Shown here: positions 52,467-63,280 of the stretch, piece by piece
How positions within the stretch are numbered: the stretch's first letter is position 1
Layout: each line of letters opens with the position of its first letter
DNA from: Zasmidium citrigriseum
Lineage: Eukaryota; Ascomycota; Dothideomycetes; Mycosphaerellales; Mycosphaerellaceae
Reading direction: 5' to 3'
Assembly (NCBI GenBank): GCA_002786025.1
Contig: NHNW01000086.1
Coordinates: 1 to 64,000, forward strand
Length of the DNA stretch: 64,000 nucleotides
The notes under the pieces: model-generated
What the model saw: the letters and a program-made list of their open reading frames with translations, nothing else
What the model was told of the DNA's origin: nothing
Databases searched by the model: none
Made by a program: the position numbers and the translations under genes

Positions 52467-52948
52467 GATGGGCGAATATTCTGCCTATGCAGATGCGACG
52501 AACGGTGTCAAAGTCTCGCGAGAAGTTCTCGTCGCGTGCGGCGGCGCGGCGGCGCGGCGGCCTGAAATAGCCCCTGGCGGTGGTGGGCGGCCTGTTCGAA
52601 ATTCCCGCTCGGCCGTCCAGAAAGTGCGAATGTGCGATGAGTCAACGGTGATGGCCAGGCAGGAGGTGTTGGCAGTCCTGCTGGCGCGGTGGTCCTGAGA
52701 GGAGACGTCGGCGTCTCGAGTTTGGCCGCGCGCTAGTGGCTAGTGCATGCGGAGCGGGAGCGATCCGTGAAAGCTTGTGTCGCGAATGAGGACAGCATTC
52801 AACAAGCAGGAGAGACTATTGTATTGCCTCTGAACGAAACCGCCGACGACAGCAGTCCCTCAAACTATTTGGACCTGGAATCGCATGCTTGGAGAACACC
52901 CGGACATGAGATAACAGCAAGACTGCCTCCGGGCAGCAATCACTCGCA
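52467..52948. promoter_or_regulatory. Bidirectional promoter, RAT1 / USO1
   Basis: About 480 bases between divergent starts of two housekeeping genes. It includes a run of GGCGGCGCG near 52540-52560. No other element is recognised. Confidence 0.4.
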
Positions 52949-55900
52949 ATGCTCAAAACACCACCTCTCCAGACGGCGACCGCAACGATTGACACGCTTT
53001 GCGGTCGCCTGGAATCTGCCACTCTACTGGAGGACAGACGAGCTGCGATACTGGGTTTGAGAAGCTTTGCGAAACAATACCCTGCTTCAGTAGCCAGCGG
53101 CTCACTCAGGGAACTTATATCAACACTCAAAAGGGATGGACTGGGCGAGGCAGGCTCGAACAAAAGTCAAGATGGCGAGTCGCGAAAGAGCCAGGAAGGC
53201 GGAGACGTGGACACGATCAGATTGGTCATGGAAACGCTCCTCATGCTGTTCAATCCGGACAACAACTCTCCCGAAGCTGGCGACGAAATAGCCTTCTTCC
53301 TTGCTGATGAGTTCTCTATGGTATGCTCCCGATATACTGCTAGCTATATGAATGGAAACGGGCTAAGCTGATACCAGCGTCAAGAAAACATAATCCTTTT
53401 GCTCAATCTCCTCGATCCCACCAGCCCATTCGCCGATTACTACTCGCGCCTATACTCCGTCCAGATTCTGTCTTCTATATGCGCCGCTCGACCAGAGCGA
53501 TTACAGGAATGTATACTGTCTGCGCCGCTTGGCATATCAAGATTGGTGGGAGTTCTGGACGACAGCAAAGACGCAGTGAGGAATGCAGGTCTTCTACTAT
53601 TGGTGGATCTGACCAGCGGCGCGAATGAAGACTTGAGAAAGATTGTGGCATTTGAGGATGTCTTCGGCAAGATATTCGCCCTGATACAGCTGGAGGGAGG
53701 ATTGGCTGAAGCTGGCATTACCGCGCAGGATTGCCTGAGTCTTCTCGCCAATCTCATTAGAGGTTCAGCGAGCAATCAGACCATGTTCCGCGAATCTTCA
53801 TGTGTGGCTCAGCTTGCACGCCTGCTGAGCGAGGCATTCCCTCCAGACTCGTCAGAAGCCGCGTTTGTGGCCCAGAGTCGAGAAAAGGCCGCGTGGGGAC
53901 TACTACAATTACTCAGACTCTTCTTCGTTCCAGGCGAAGCAAGCACGCCCCAAAATCAGGCCGCTTTCTTCAGGGCTGGGACGGCACAGGTTTTGATCGA
54001 TCTTGGCTTCTCACCGTCTTTGCCGCCTCCCATTCGAACTTCAGCTCTGAAAGCCGCGGCATCACTCATCGAATCAAACCCGCCTTTGCAGGAGCAATTT
54101 GCAGCCTTGACCGTCATTACGCCATCCGATGCAGAACACAACGCTGAGCAAGCCCAAAAATCACAGCAAGTCAATGGCACCCGACCAAAAAGCGCAGCAG
54201 GAAACAAGAGCAGCGCACGAGCGAGTGCGGAAAACCGACGCACATACATCATCGAGGCTCTGCTGGATCTTTGTCTTGGTCAAGCGCAGTCAGAACAGTC
54301 ATTGCGAGCGGCATCCTGCAGCCTCATCCAGGCATACCTTACCAAACATGAGCGAATTCGGGCTCACTTCTTGCAGCGAGCGATAGCTGGTCACGCTGAG
54401 CGTGAAAAGGCATCAAACGTGATCACTGCACTACTTCATCCCGCCGAAAACGACGCAAGCAGTGTGGTGTTCGCGTCATGGATCATCCAAGATCTGGTTG
54501 CGGACAATGTGGAAGCCAAATCAGCATTGACATCCGTAAAGGAGGGCAATGAGGAGGAAGGCGAAGACGTTGTCACTGCAATACAGATCCTTGGCTCTCA
54601 ACTTCAGGCTTCGCTGCAGACACCTATAGACGACAGGCTGGCGGCTTCTTACACAAGCCTACTGACGACATTGCTCTGGGACTTCGCTCCTGGCGTTGAC
54701 GACCTGTTAGCGGAAGGGTCAAGCCTGATGCAGACCTTGGTGGGTCTGGTCAAGACACCTAGCGACCCTGTCGTGACTGGCCTTTCTGCAGTACTTCTGG
54801 GCACTATCTACGAGTTCAGCACGAAAGATTCTCCCATTCCCAGAAGAACGCTTGCACCATTACTACAGCAAAAGCTTGGGCGGACCAAATATCTCGACGC
54901 GCTTCTACAACTCCGACGACAGCCCGCGGTTCGCGATTTTGACCTGGATCTGGAGTCTGATGACAACGATGCCTTGTTGAGTAGAGTCTATGTCGAGATA
55001 TTTGCCGTTGAGTATTCTCGATTGAGGAAGGCAGTTGACAAAGACCCTGGCGTTGAAGTGCTGCCTCCGTCTGCTGCGGAAGCCGGCGTAGACCGGGACG
55101 TTCTTGACGACCTGAGACAGCAGCTTCAATCGACGAAGGATGCTCTGGCCCAAGCGCAGCAAGAAGCTCTAGAAGCAGCGCAGAAGGGCGAACAGGACAA
55201 GATGACTGCGCATAAAGAGCTGCAAACTGCAACTTCAGAGGTCGAAAGGCTACGCAAGATAAACCAGGCAATGCAGCAAGGCCACGAAGCAGAGCTGGAG
55301 AAGCAACAAAAACAATTCGAGCAGCAGCGTCAGACTAACGATACTCGTCACCAACATGCCCTGGGAGATGCAAGGAAAGAAGCCGAGCGCAAAGCACAAG
55401 AAACGATGCGTGAGCGTGAGGCAGCATCAAGCAGCAAGATTCAGGAGTACGAGAAGCGGCTCGCAGAACTCGGTAACTCTCATCGAACCGAAGCCAGTGG
55501 CCATGCAAATGTGAAGCAGCAGCTCGAAGCCCTGACCGCCAAACACAACGAGATCATAACCCGCGAACGCGACCTCAGTCGACAATTGCAAGATTTACAG
55601 CAACAATATGCCACTGCCGAGAAGAACCTTCAGGCCGCTACAGAACGAGCCACGGCGGCGGAGTCCAAACTCAACATTGCCAAGACTGCGCTCGACAGTC
55701 GGGGAGAGGAGGTCGATCAACTCAAGTCCCAAGTCAACGAACTCAAGGAGGAACTCAAGAGCCGTGACGAAGAGCTCAAAACAGAGCGGTCTGGATTTGC
55801 CGACCTTGAGAAGGAGCTTGAAGCTGCGAAAGCGGCAGCGTCAACTTCCGACAAGAAGATCAAGGCCGCTGAGGAGAAAGCCAAAGCAGCAGAAGCGAAA

Positions 55901-56353
55901 GTCAAGGCCGCCGAAGAAAAAGCTAAGGCGGCTGAAGGCAAAGTCAAGGCTGCAGAAGACAAGGCAAAGGCTGCAGAGGGCAAGGTCAAAGCGGCCGAAG
56001 ACAAGGTTAAGGCGGCAGAGAAAGCTTCTGCTGGCAAAGGTGGCAAGGGAAGCGCGAAAGCAGATCCCAAAGCCGGGAAGGAGATCAAGGAGAATAAGGA
56101 GAAGCTCGAGAAGCTGGAGAAGGAGGTTGCGGAGGCGAAGGAGGGCGAGAAATCGGCCAAGGAGGAACTCGAGAGTATGCTGCTCGTGATGGGCGATATC
56201 GAGACTAAGCGGGACGAGTACAAGGCCAAGATTAAGGAGCTTGGTGGAGAGGTGACGGACGACGATGAGGATGATGAAGATGAAGATGAAGATGAAGATG
56301 AAGATGAAGATGAAGATGAAGACGAGGAGAATGGAGATGGGGATGTAGATTAG
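52949..56353 (+). CDS. USO1: Vesicle tethering factor Uso1/p115
   Basis: Two exons, 52949-53320 and 53378-56353, phase-0 intron of 57 bases (1115 aa). Uso1 tethers ER-derived COPII vesicles to the cis-Golgi with Ypt1. The armadillo-like head covers about 1-660: ATIDTLCGRLESATLLEDRRAA, then NLLDPTSPFADYYSRLYSVQIL, ECILSAPLGISRLVGVLDDS and GITAQDCLSLLANLIRGSASNQ. A coiled coil of about 350 residues follows (RQQLQSTKDALAQAQQEALEA onward). It contains a run of near-identical KAAE(D/E/G)KxKAAE units at about 955-1020. The tail is strongly acidic (DDDEDDEDEDED type), as in other Uso1 proteins. Length is shorter than yeast Uso1 (1790) but normal for filamentous fungi. Confidence 0.93.
55855..56035 (+). 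repeat. USO1: In-frame KAAEDKA-type repeat in USO1 coiled coil
   Basis: About eight units of 21-24 bases encode KAAEEKA, KAAEAKV, KAAEGKV and KAAEDKA variants. It keeps the heptad charge pattern. Likely prone to length change by slippage. Confidence 0.75.
56262..56332 (+). repeat. USO1: (GATGAA)n microsatellite in USO1
   Basis: Tandem GATGAA hexamers encode the Asp-Glu tail of Uso1. It lies within 90 bases of the stop codon and stays in frame. Confidence 0.9.
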
Positions 56354-56437
56354 TGTGTTGCCATTGTCATCGGTATGTGGATCCCTCCAATGTCGCCAAT
56401 GTCCCGATGTTTACCATCAATCTCCCCTCCTTCCCTC

Positions 56438-57002
56438 CTAATTCATTTCACCTCCGGTCCCAGCTTGGCCTCCTTCCTCCGCTACTTGAGCCTTCTCTAC
56501 TCCTTGGCTTTGGGGTCTCTTGCTTGCATCAGAGCATCTCGAGAGCCTCCTGCACGCCAGCGCCACATCCTCATCGGTGACAGTCTCTCTTCCCGCCTCG
56601 CGAGCACAAGTGTGGGCGTCTTCGAAGACATAGACCAAGAACTTCTCCGCGCCATCTTGCAGAATTCCAGTAACACCTGGATTCCAGCTCAACTCGGGGT
56701 CGATGTCGTTAGAAATCCCATTGACAAGCAATTTGAACGCTGTGCAATCGATGGCGTTGTCGGTGCCGGGGAAGTCCACGAGGCCGCTGTCTCTGGCGTA
56801 CTCTGTATCGTAATTAGCTCGGACTCTTCTCATTGGATGCGTTTGGTGAAATGAGATTTACCTGGAACGAGCGTCCGGATTTGATCGCCGTTCTCATTCA
56901 AAATGAAGGCGCTGGAGAGCTTATGTGCTTGTCGCTCTGTGCAATTTGGGGTAAGTATAGTAGAGTAGGCGGCCCGAGATAGTACTTACTCTCTCTTGCC
57001 AT
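56438..57002 (-). CDS. Divergent histone H3-like protein B
   Basis: Three exons, right to left: 57002-56990, 56936-56862, 56802-56438 (150 aa). Exon 1 is 13 bases and ends inside the Lys4 codon, exactly as in H3-like A; exon 2 is 75 versus 72 bases. The N-terminus MAREKRQAHK parallels canonical MARTKQTARK with R2, K4, A7 and K9 kept. The fold reads FKLLVNGISNDIDPELSWNP (alpha 1), VTGILQDGAEKFLVYVFEDAHTCA (alpha 2; H3 [23 protein letters not shown]) and ETVTDEDVALACRRLS (alpha 3). The end EEGGQAGTGGEMN matches the tag of H3-like A. The gene is therefore a paralogue of it. The STGGVKKP stretch of the H3 tail is not visible here. The role is unknown. Confidence 0.83.
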
Positions 57003-57101
57003 GTTGGAGGTGTGGTCGATGTTGTTGGTGTTGGTATGAGTGGCTTATGTGGCGAATGTTTGTGTTGTTGGTTTGACGAGTTTGGAAGAGAAGTAGGAGG
57101 G

Positions 57102-57151
57102 TTTTATGTGCTTCTACGCACGGTCCACACGCTAGCGGATTTGCATGTGAT
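57102..57151 (-). promoter_or_regulatory. Octamer element and TATA-like box of H3-like B
   Basis: On the minus strand, ATCACATGCAAATCC then GCTAG (57151-57131), followed after about 23 bases by ATAAAA (57107-57102). Order, spacing and flanking bases (GTGG, CCGTGC between the two elements) match the promoter of H3-like A. Confidence 0.65.
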
Positions 57152-57179
57152 TGAACGCAAGCTCACGAAGTATCTGGCT

Positions 57180-57350
57180 TCGCCTTACTCAGAATCTACC
57201 TTCTCTTCACTAAGGACGGGACTCTCGCTTTACTTAAGATCTAGCCTTAACTTTACTATAAGTAGGCCTTCGCTTTACTTAGGACTTAGCTTTACTTTAC
57301 TTAAGGCTTTACTTCCCTTTACTTAGGACGGGCTGTTGCCTTACTTATAC
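57180..57350. repeat. Degenerate CTTTACTTA-type repeat tract upstream of H3-like B
   Basis: Variants include CGCTTTACTTAAGATC, CGCTTTACTTAGGAC, GCTTTACTTTACTTAAGG and CCCTTTACTTAGGACGG. It lies just upstream of the octamer element, as at H3-like A, but on the opposite strand relative to its gene. The stretch 57351-57887 beyond it holds no gene except the KinC promoter. Confidence 0.65.
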
Positions 57351-57887
57351 CCTGATCTTGTCTTATCCAAGACTTCACTTGTATACAATTCGCCGACAAT
57401 ATCTTGTTACTTCACTTCAGAACTATGGCGATACTGGAGGCGTGCACTTGCCCTTAAACTTGAGAGAAGTCTTTCGATCTCTCTAAATATCAGCAATCTT
57501 GGCCCCTTAGTGGCATTCCAAACCCTCTAGAATCCGTTCAGAGCGCTACTGGTCGAATCGTCTGCCCGAGATAATATCCGCCGATATTAACGGATCGATC
57601 AAGAGAGGACCTACGTTTCGCTCGCAGTAGTAGGCTGCATTGTAATTATGTCCTTAAATGCTTTACGTTGGCAAAAGTAACACACACAAGCTCCATGTAA
57701 TTAAATGTTAGGTGGGCGAATGCCGAGAAAATTCCCTTTGAGAGGAAGAAAAACAAAGGCAGACGCTAGCAACGAATCCGGTAGTTTGTGCTCGTCCGAA
57801 CAAAGACATCATTACAACCACCGCTTCCAACATGCAAGCATCTCTACAACGTCTTTTCCATCAATTGTACCGCAGCATCGAGCGAAT

Positions 57888-59758
57888 ATGGCAACAGACC
57901 CAACCGCTGATCCGTTTTTGGCGGGCATGGGAACAGAATCCCGTGCTGATCCATTCGTCCGGCTCGGCTACGAGGCTTTCGACGATGAGGATTCAAAGAA
58001 GAGTGCGTGTTTGGCTTGCAATTACGTTCACAGATCCGGTACTGATTCCACATAGGATACATCGAGGCTATCTTGAAGTCGGAGTTCGACCGCCTAGCTG
58101 ACGACGTAAAAGCAAAGATATTGAAACACATCGGACTCCGTGATACATTTGAAACGATTGTCAAAGGAAAGCTGGAGAAAGAGGCAGAACGAGAGACTGC
58201 GCTTCAAGATGAGAGCCTCAGCGCTGCGAACAAGATCGAGCTGCTCCAGAATCAGCAAGCAGATCTTAACTCTGCTGAAACGAAGCTCTTGGACGCCAAG
58301 AAGGCGATGGAGTATGCCCATGAGCTTTTCGTACAGACAAAGCCACCTAAGCATGCTGCTTTCTCGTTCAACGCCGAGTCTTATTCACGACGGTTGAAGG
58401 ATCGCATTGCGACAGCTAAGCAACGTCGCGAAAGGAAAAGACTGGAATGTTTTCGAATCCAAAGAGCGACCCCTGGAAGGAAGCAAAGGATTAGGCCAGA
58501 AGTCGCCTTGAGCGTGCCGAGACACAAGGAGGCTTTGAAAGGAGCGGAAAAGGATGCTGCAATTAGTCGTCCGCCGAGGATTTTTGACAACCCTAAGTAC
58601 ATCAAGGACAATGGACTCACCTGGAAAGGTGTCAAGCAGTTCCAGGCCGGTGTAATGAGCAAAGCATGGCTTTATCTGGGTGTCGATAAGGACAACAAGA
58701 TCGTCAAACGTGTTGTGCGCAAAGACGTCGAGCACGCGGCACACATGTGGCGAACGCCTTACTTCTTTCGAGGAGACTTGAAAGCAGGAGGCATTGCCTG
58801 GCCGCTTGAGTGGCTGACTCACAATCTCGCCTGCTGCGCCAAACAGCCGCGATCGATTTCGAGAGTGTTGGGTCCCTGGTGTCCCCACACCGGGAAGACC
58901 GCCTTCACGATGTATGTGAATTATGCTGCATGCGGAGACCTCAACCAGCTCAGAGACCAATACGCCGAGGACCGGACAGCGATTCCGACTGCTTTCATCG
59001 TCCTGGTATTCCAGAGACTGATAGAAGCTTGTCTGATTATGAAGAATGGCAGAGGCTCGCCGGGTCCGCGGGAGGAGCCTTGGGTTCAGATTGTGCACCG
59101 GGACCTCAAACCCAACAATATCTTCCTTGACCTACCGGACCCGAAGTCTTTTGGCCTGTATCCGCAGCCGAAAGTTGCAGATTTCGGGATCGCATTTTTA
59201 ACAGATCCGGAAACGGAACCTTGGAACTCGCATTTCTGGGGAACAGGTACAGGCTCTGCGGGATTTCTGCCCCCAGAGCAGATTCCCTATGACGACCCAG
59301 TGACCAAAAAGCCTGTGGACGATTTCCCACTTAGCTCGCCTTGTAATGGTAAGTGAGGCCGAAAATTGCACGCCGAAAGTGGAATAGAATCTAACGTGGA
59401 ACCAGTATGGGCCGTTGGCGCCGTCATCTTCAGCCTCATGCATCCGCGTCTCTATATGCCGGCAACGCAGCCCTTGTTCGTTCCTGGCGAGACGTTTGAA
59501 TATCACTTCGCGGATCATGCCAAGGACACCTACCCCAAGACGTTGTGCGACCTCGTTGAGCGCTGTCTACTGTTCGAACCCGACTCAAGACCGACACCAG
59601 AAGATTTGCAGCAGGAGATTGCGGAGCTCATTCGAAAGGACGAATATCTCAGGAGGGCGAATGCCGGACAGCAGGACCCAGAAAAGACGGAGCATAAGCT
59701 GAAGTACGGTGAGGATGAGCAGTACAAGATCGGGCTGGTTCGTGATGCGGGGAGATAG
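57888..59758 (+). CDS. Protein kinase-like protein KinC with N-terminal coiled coil
   Basis: Three exons: 57888-58002, 58056-59348, 59406-59758 (586 aa). About 60-170 is a charged coiled coil (LEKEAERETALQDESLSAANK). The kinase fold has FQAGVMSKAWLYLG in place of a glycine loop, VVRKDVEH for the ATP lysine, HRDLKPNNIFLD (HRD at 386-388), a normal DFG at 414-416, and GSAGFLPPE at the activation-segment end. It resembles KinA and KinB in layout, in the xxVRKxV lysine block and in an intron just before VWxxG, but lacks four of their introns. It is thus a more distant member of the same expanded family. Function unknown. Confidence 0.83.
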
Positions 59759-60820
59759 ACTGGCTCACCTATCCATACCTTGGCAGAGTTGCTGTCACTG
59801 AAACGTTTCTCCTGTTCCATGATAGAAACTTGAGAGATCCTCATGTCTGTAGTGGCCTGGAATCGAGTGAAATGGGCGAGAAGGCGCGGAAATGGCCTGA
59901 GATAAATCGCCTGGCCTTCAGAGAGATGTACAAGGCCGAATTCCGCGATTGACAAGCAACTACTCTGGGGCGTTCGAGCCATCATGTTCAGCTTGACGCA
60001 CCCGAAGATTAAGATGAGGAAGATCCAGCATTCGTACGTCCTCGGGGGGAACTTCGTCATCGTATCCGGCAGACCAGCTTTCTCCTCGAGACTTCGCGAC
60101 TCTGAGCTGTCGATCGGACCGTTGAACCCTCAGCGCTCGTTGAGAAATCTGGGAATCGCTAGAGACGTCTTCCAAGTTGACCGGACGAGGAAAGCCGAGG
60201 ATAGACGAGTCTTGAAGGTTGTCAATCTCCGGTGGTTCTCCTTCTCGTGGAGAGCTCGCGAAAGACCCCATAGCTTTACTCGTGGCTTCGTGTTATAGAA
60301 TGAAATCGAGATCGTGTACTAGTCATGACATATAATACAACGCGTTTGTGAAAGAGCCTCTCACGGGAGCAAAACTAACTTGTCGCATTTTCAAGAGATG
60401 AGGTGAGGTTGGGAGATTAAACTTTCGCCTAGCGCGTAATCTTTGCATGACGCCACACCCCACACGCGCCTTCTTCTGTCTCCACGTGAATCTTTCGCGA
60501 CGCAGGCTACAAGGCGGCCTCTCTGATAATTCCATCACCGCGGACCAAACACGTTCGCTTTTGCCATACAGATTCGCCCGTGGCCGCAGTCACACGAGGC
60601 GGTGCAACGCTGCGGTTTTGAGATTCCACGCGCCGCCGCTGGCCTTTGTTTGCCGTCGCACGCCCCGTACAGTACGGGCGTCGAGAGCGTTCACTTCTGC
60701 AACAATTCAAAAATAGATTCGCTTAGTGCACGTGCCCCGTTCATCTCACCACCCCTTTCGCGCTCTGAAATCCGCGCGTCTTAATCTTCAAATATTGTGC
60801 AAAGTGACGCGAAACTGCAC
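59759..60820. other. Intergenic between KinC and the right RIP block
   Basis: About 1.06 kb. A 103-aa frame on the minus strand (59960-60271) is the best candidate but has no start context, domain or partner exon I can support. CA and TG stay frequent up to about 60820, where the RIP-type composition begins. Confidence 0.4.
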
Positions 60821-60965
60821 GTAGTCTAATTCGTAGTAAGTATACGTATATATAGGGTAGGAGTTTAGTAAGTCGTAAAATCTAGGATCGCACCTTCTTA
60901 GTCTACACCCTAGCTTACTTAACTAAGGGAAGAGCTTCATATACTACTACCACATGTTATACTCT

Positions 60966-61890
60966 ATACAATATATAAGGAAAGAAGTAACGCGTACGTT
61001 ATACGCGTACGTAGCTTACTCTATCGCAAGTAAGCTCGAGAGTTAACTTCCTAGCTAACCTTCCTATCTTAACCTACACCTACTCCTAAACCTTTAACTA
61101 CTCCACCTACACCTTTTCCTACCTATACTACACTTTAAACAATTATTAACAACCTAGCCCGCTACTTACTATAGTCTAATAGATTAACGTTACGATTGTA
61201 TACGATAATAATAACACGTACTTTATCGATATATCCCGCTAGATAGTATATATCTTTTCTGTCGCGATACTAGCGTTTTCGAGGGTTACTAACACTATAT
61301 AATATAGATTCGCTATCGCGGCTTTACTATAAACGAGGATTAGAAATAGATAATAAATACGGCGGAAGGTTACTAAATCGAGCTTCGCGAGCGTATTTCC
61401 TCCTTCGCTAACCGCTAGAACGTCGTCGACGCCTTGTTAGTATAGAGCTAGTTTAAACAATCTTTATATATACTAGAAAGAGCTAGATCTAATACAAAAG
61501 TAGCGGCCGAGAGATTAAGGACTACTTATATTCGTTATATAAGGGCTATAAGAACCCTTTAGATTATAAGAATTCGAGTTCGAAGCAGCTTAGGCCTTTT
61601 GCGGTATTTCGAGGCTATCGCACCTTATATAATATATTTACTAACGGAATTTAATAGCGTTACTACGTTTAGGAGGGGAATATAAAGAATACCTACGGTA
61701 ACTATATCTATCTAGGCTTTAAGAATCTCTATTTATTCGAGTTAGACCGGGAGAAGGAGCTTTAGTAGTAGGCCGATACTAAGAGCGCTACCGCTTCGAA
61801 CAAAAGTACGCGCGTAGAGAGGTAGAAGCGTCGGGCGGCTAAGAAGGAAAAGTAGAGTATAGGAGATATAGTATATAAGAATTAGTAAGG
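60966..61890. repeat. RIP-degraded direct repeat, copy 1
   Basis: Anchors shared with copy 2: ACGCGTACGTAG at 61003, TCTTTATATATACTAGAAAG at 61461, CCTTATATAATATATTTACT at 61623, and AGGAGATA-AGTATATAAGA at 61861. The offsets to copy 2 are 1367, 1391, 1390 and 1390 bases. Confidence 0.75.
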
Positions 61891-62330
61891 TTAGGTAGGC
61901 TTTAAGAATATATTAGCGGGAATATGCGATTTAGGCGGATATACTACTAGGCGAGGGCGGTTTTGATATAAAAAAGCATTATATAAAATAATACTCTTTA
62001 AGCTAACACGAATATACGAGAGCTTCCTTATTTTATATTAACCCTAAAAATAAGGGTATTAATTTCCCTTATTAAAGAAATACTCGAACTTTAGTAGCTC
62101 TATATATATCTACGACAAATTCGTATACTTTCTCCGTATATACAATATTTAATCGTAAGGATAACGCCTATTACGGGCTAAAGAATCTTTTATCTTACGG
62201 GGAATAGCTAGGATATCTAAGCTAACCTTAGATTAAGAGAGTTATATATATTACATAAATCCTAGAAAATTATATACTATCTTCTAATCGCGAATCGCGC
62301 TTATTTAGGGTAGGCGCTAGCCGTCTCACT

Positions 62331-63280
62331 TCGCATAATATATATGAAAAGTAGTTACGCGACTTATATACGCGTACGTAGTAGTCGCTATCGTAAGTAA
62401 GGTCCGTTAGTACTAATCTAGCTAAGCTTCCTATCTTAACCTATACTCTCTCCTAAACTACTAACTACTCTATCTACTCCTCTTCATATATATACTACAC
62501 CTTAAACAATTATTAATATACTATACCGCTACGTCCCCGCTAGTAATAGCTTAGGACTTTCGAGGCTATTAAGGCCGACGGTAACAGCTACATCGACGTT
62601 AGAAAGACTAAGGTATATCGCTTTTTAGCTGCGATACCGACTCGTTTAAGTATTACTAACGCTATATAATATAGTTACCCGACAATAATATCTAGCTCGA
62701 CGCCGAGTAGACCGCGGTTCTAAATAAGCGTATTAAATCTAACCTTATTATAATCCGTAAATAGGGAGATTTTACCTCTCTCTATAACTCTATCCTTACT
62801 AGCCGCAAGAGTAAGATCGACGCGTTATTAATCTAGAGCCGGTTTGAATAATCTTTATATATACTAGAAAGAGCTTAAGCTAATATAGAAATAGTAGTAA
62901 GACATTATAGGAGGAGGAGTATAGTAATTGTAAGGCGGGTAAGGGCCTATTCGTAGTACGTTTAGTTTTCGGTAGTAGCGTCGGCTTTCTAAGCTATTTC
63001 GTTACTGTCTCGCCTTATATAATATATTTACTAATAGAATTTAATAGGACTACGTTAGCTAGAAGGGATACTTCTATAGCTGCTGTAGTAATTGCAAGTA
63101 GTACGACTAGGCTAGCGAGTGTAAGCTAGATATACGAAAGGAGGAGAAGATCGAGGTTAAGGAGCTAGCTACTCCTAGTACCGATCCGAATAAACGCGCG
63201 CGTACGCCGACGTAGCTAGTACTAGGCATAATACGGTACAAATTATAGTTAGGAGATAGAGTATATAAGATTTAGCGGTA
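62331..63280. repeat. RIP-degraded direct repeat, copy 2
   Basis: It matches copy 1 at 62370, 62852, 63013 and 63251 in the same order and orientation, with many transition differences. The two copies are separated by about 440 bases of unrelated AT-rich sequence. Confidence 0.75.

Noticed and set aside
57336..57530. 64-aa frame beyond the repeat tract
   Set aside because: It starts inside the CTTTACTTA repeat and has no family features.
59960..60271. 103-aa minus-strand frame near the right RIP block
   Set aside because: No family match or splice partner. It is left as intergenic.
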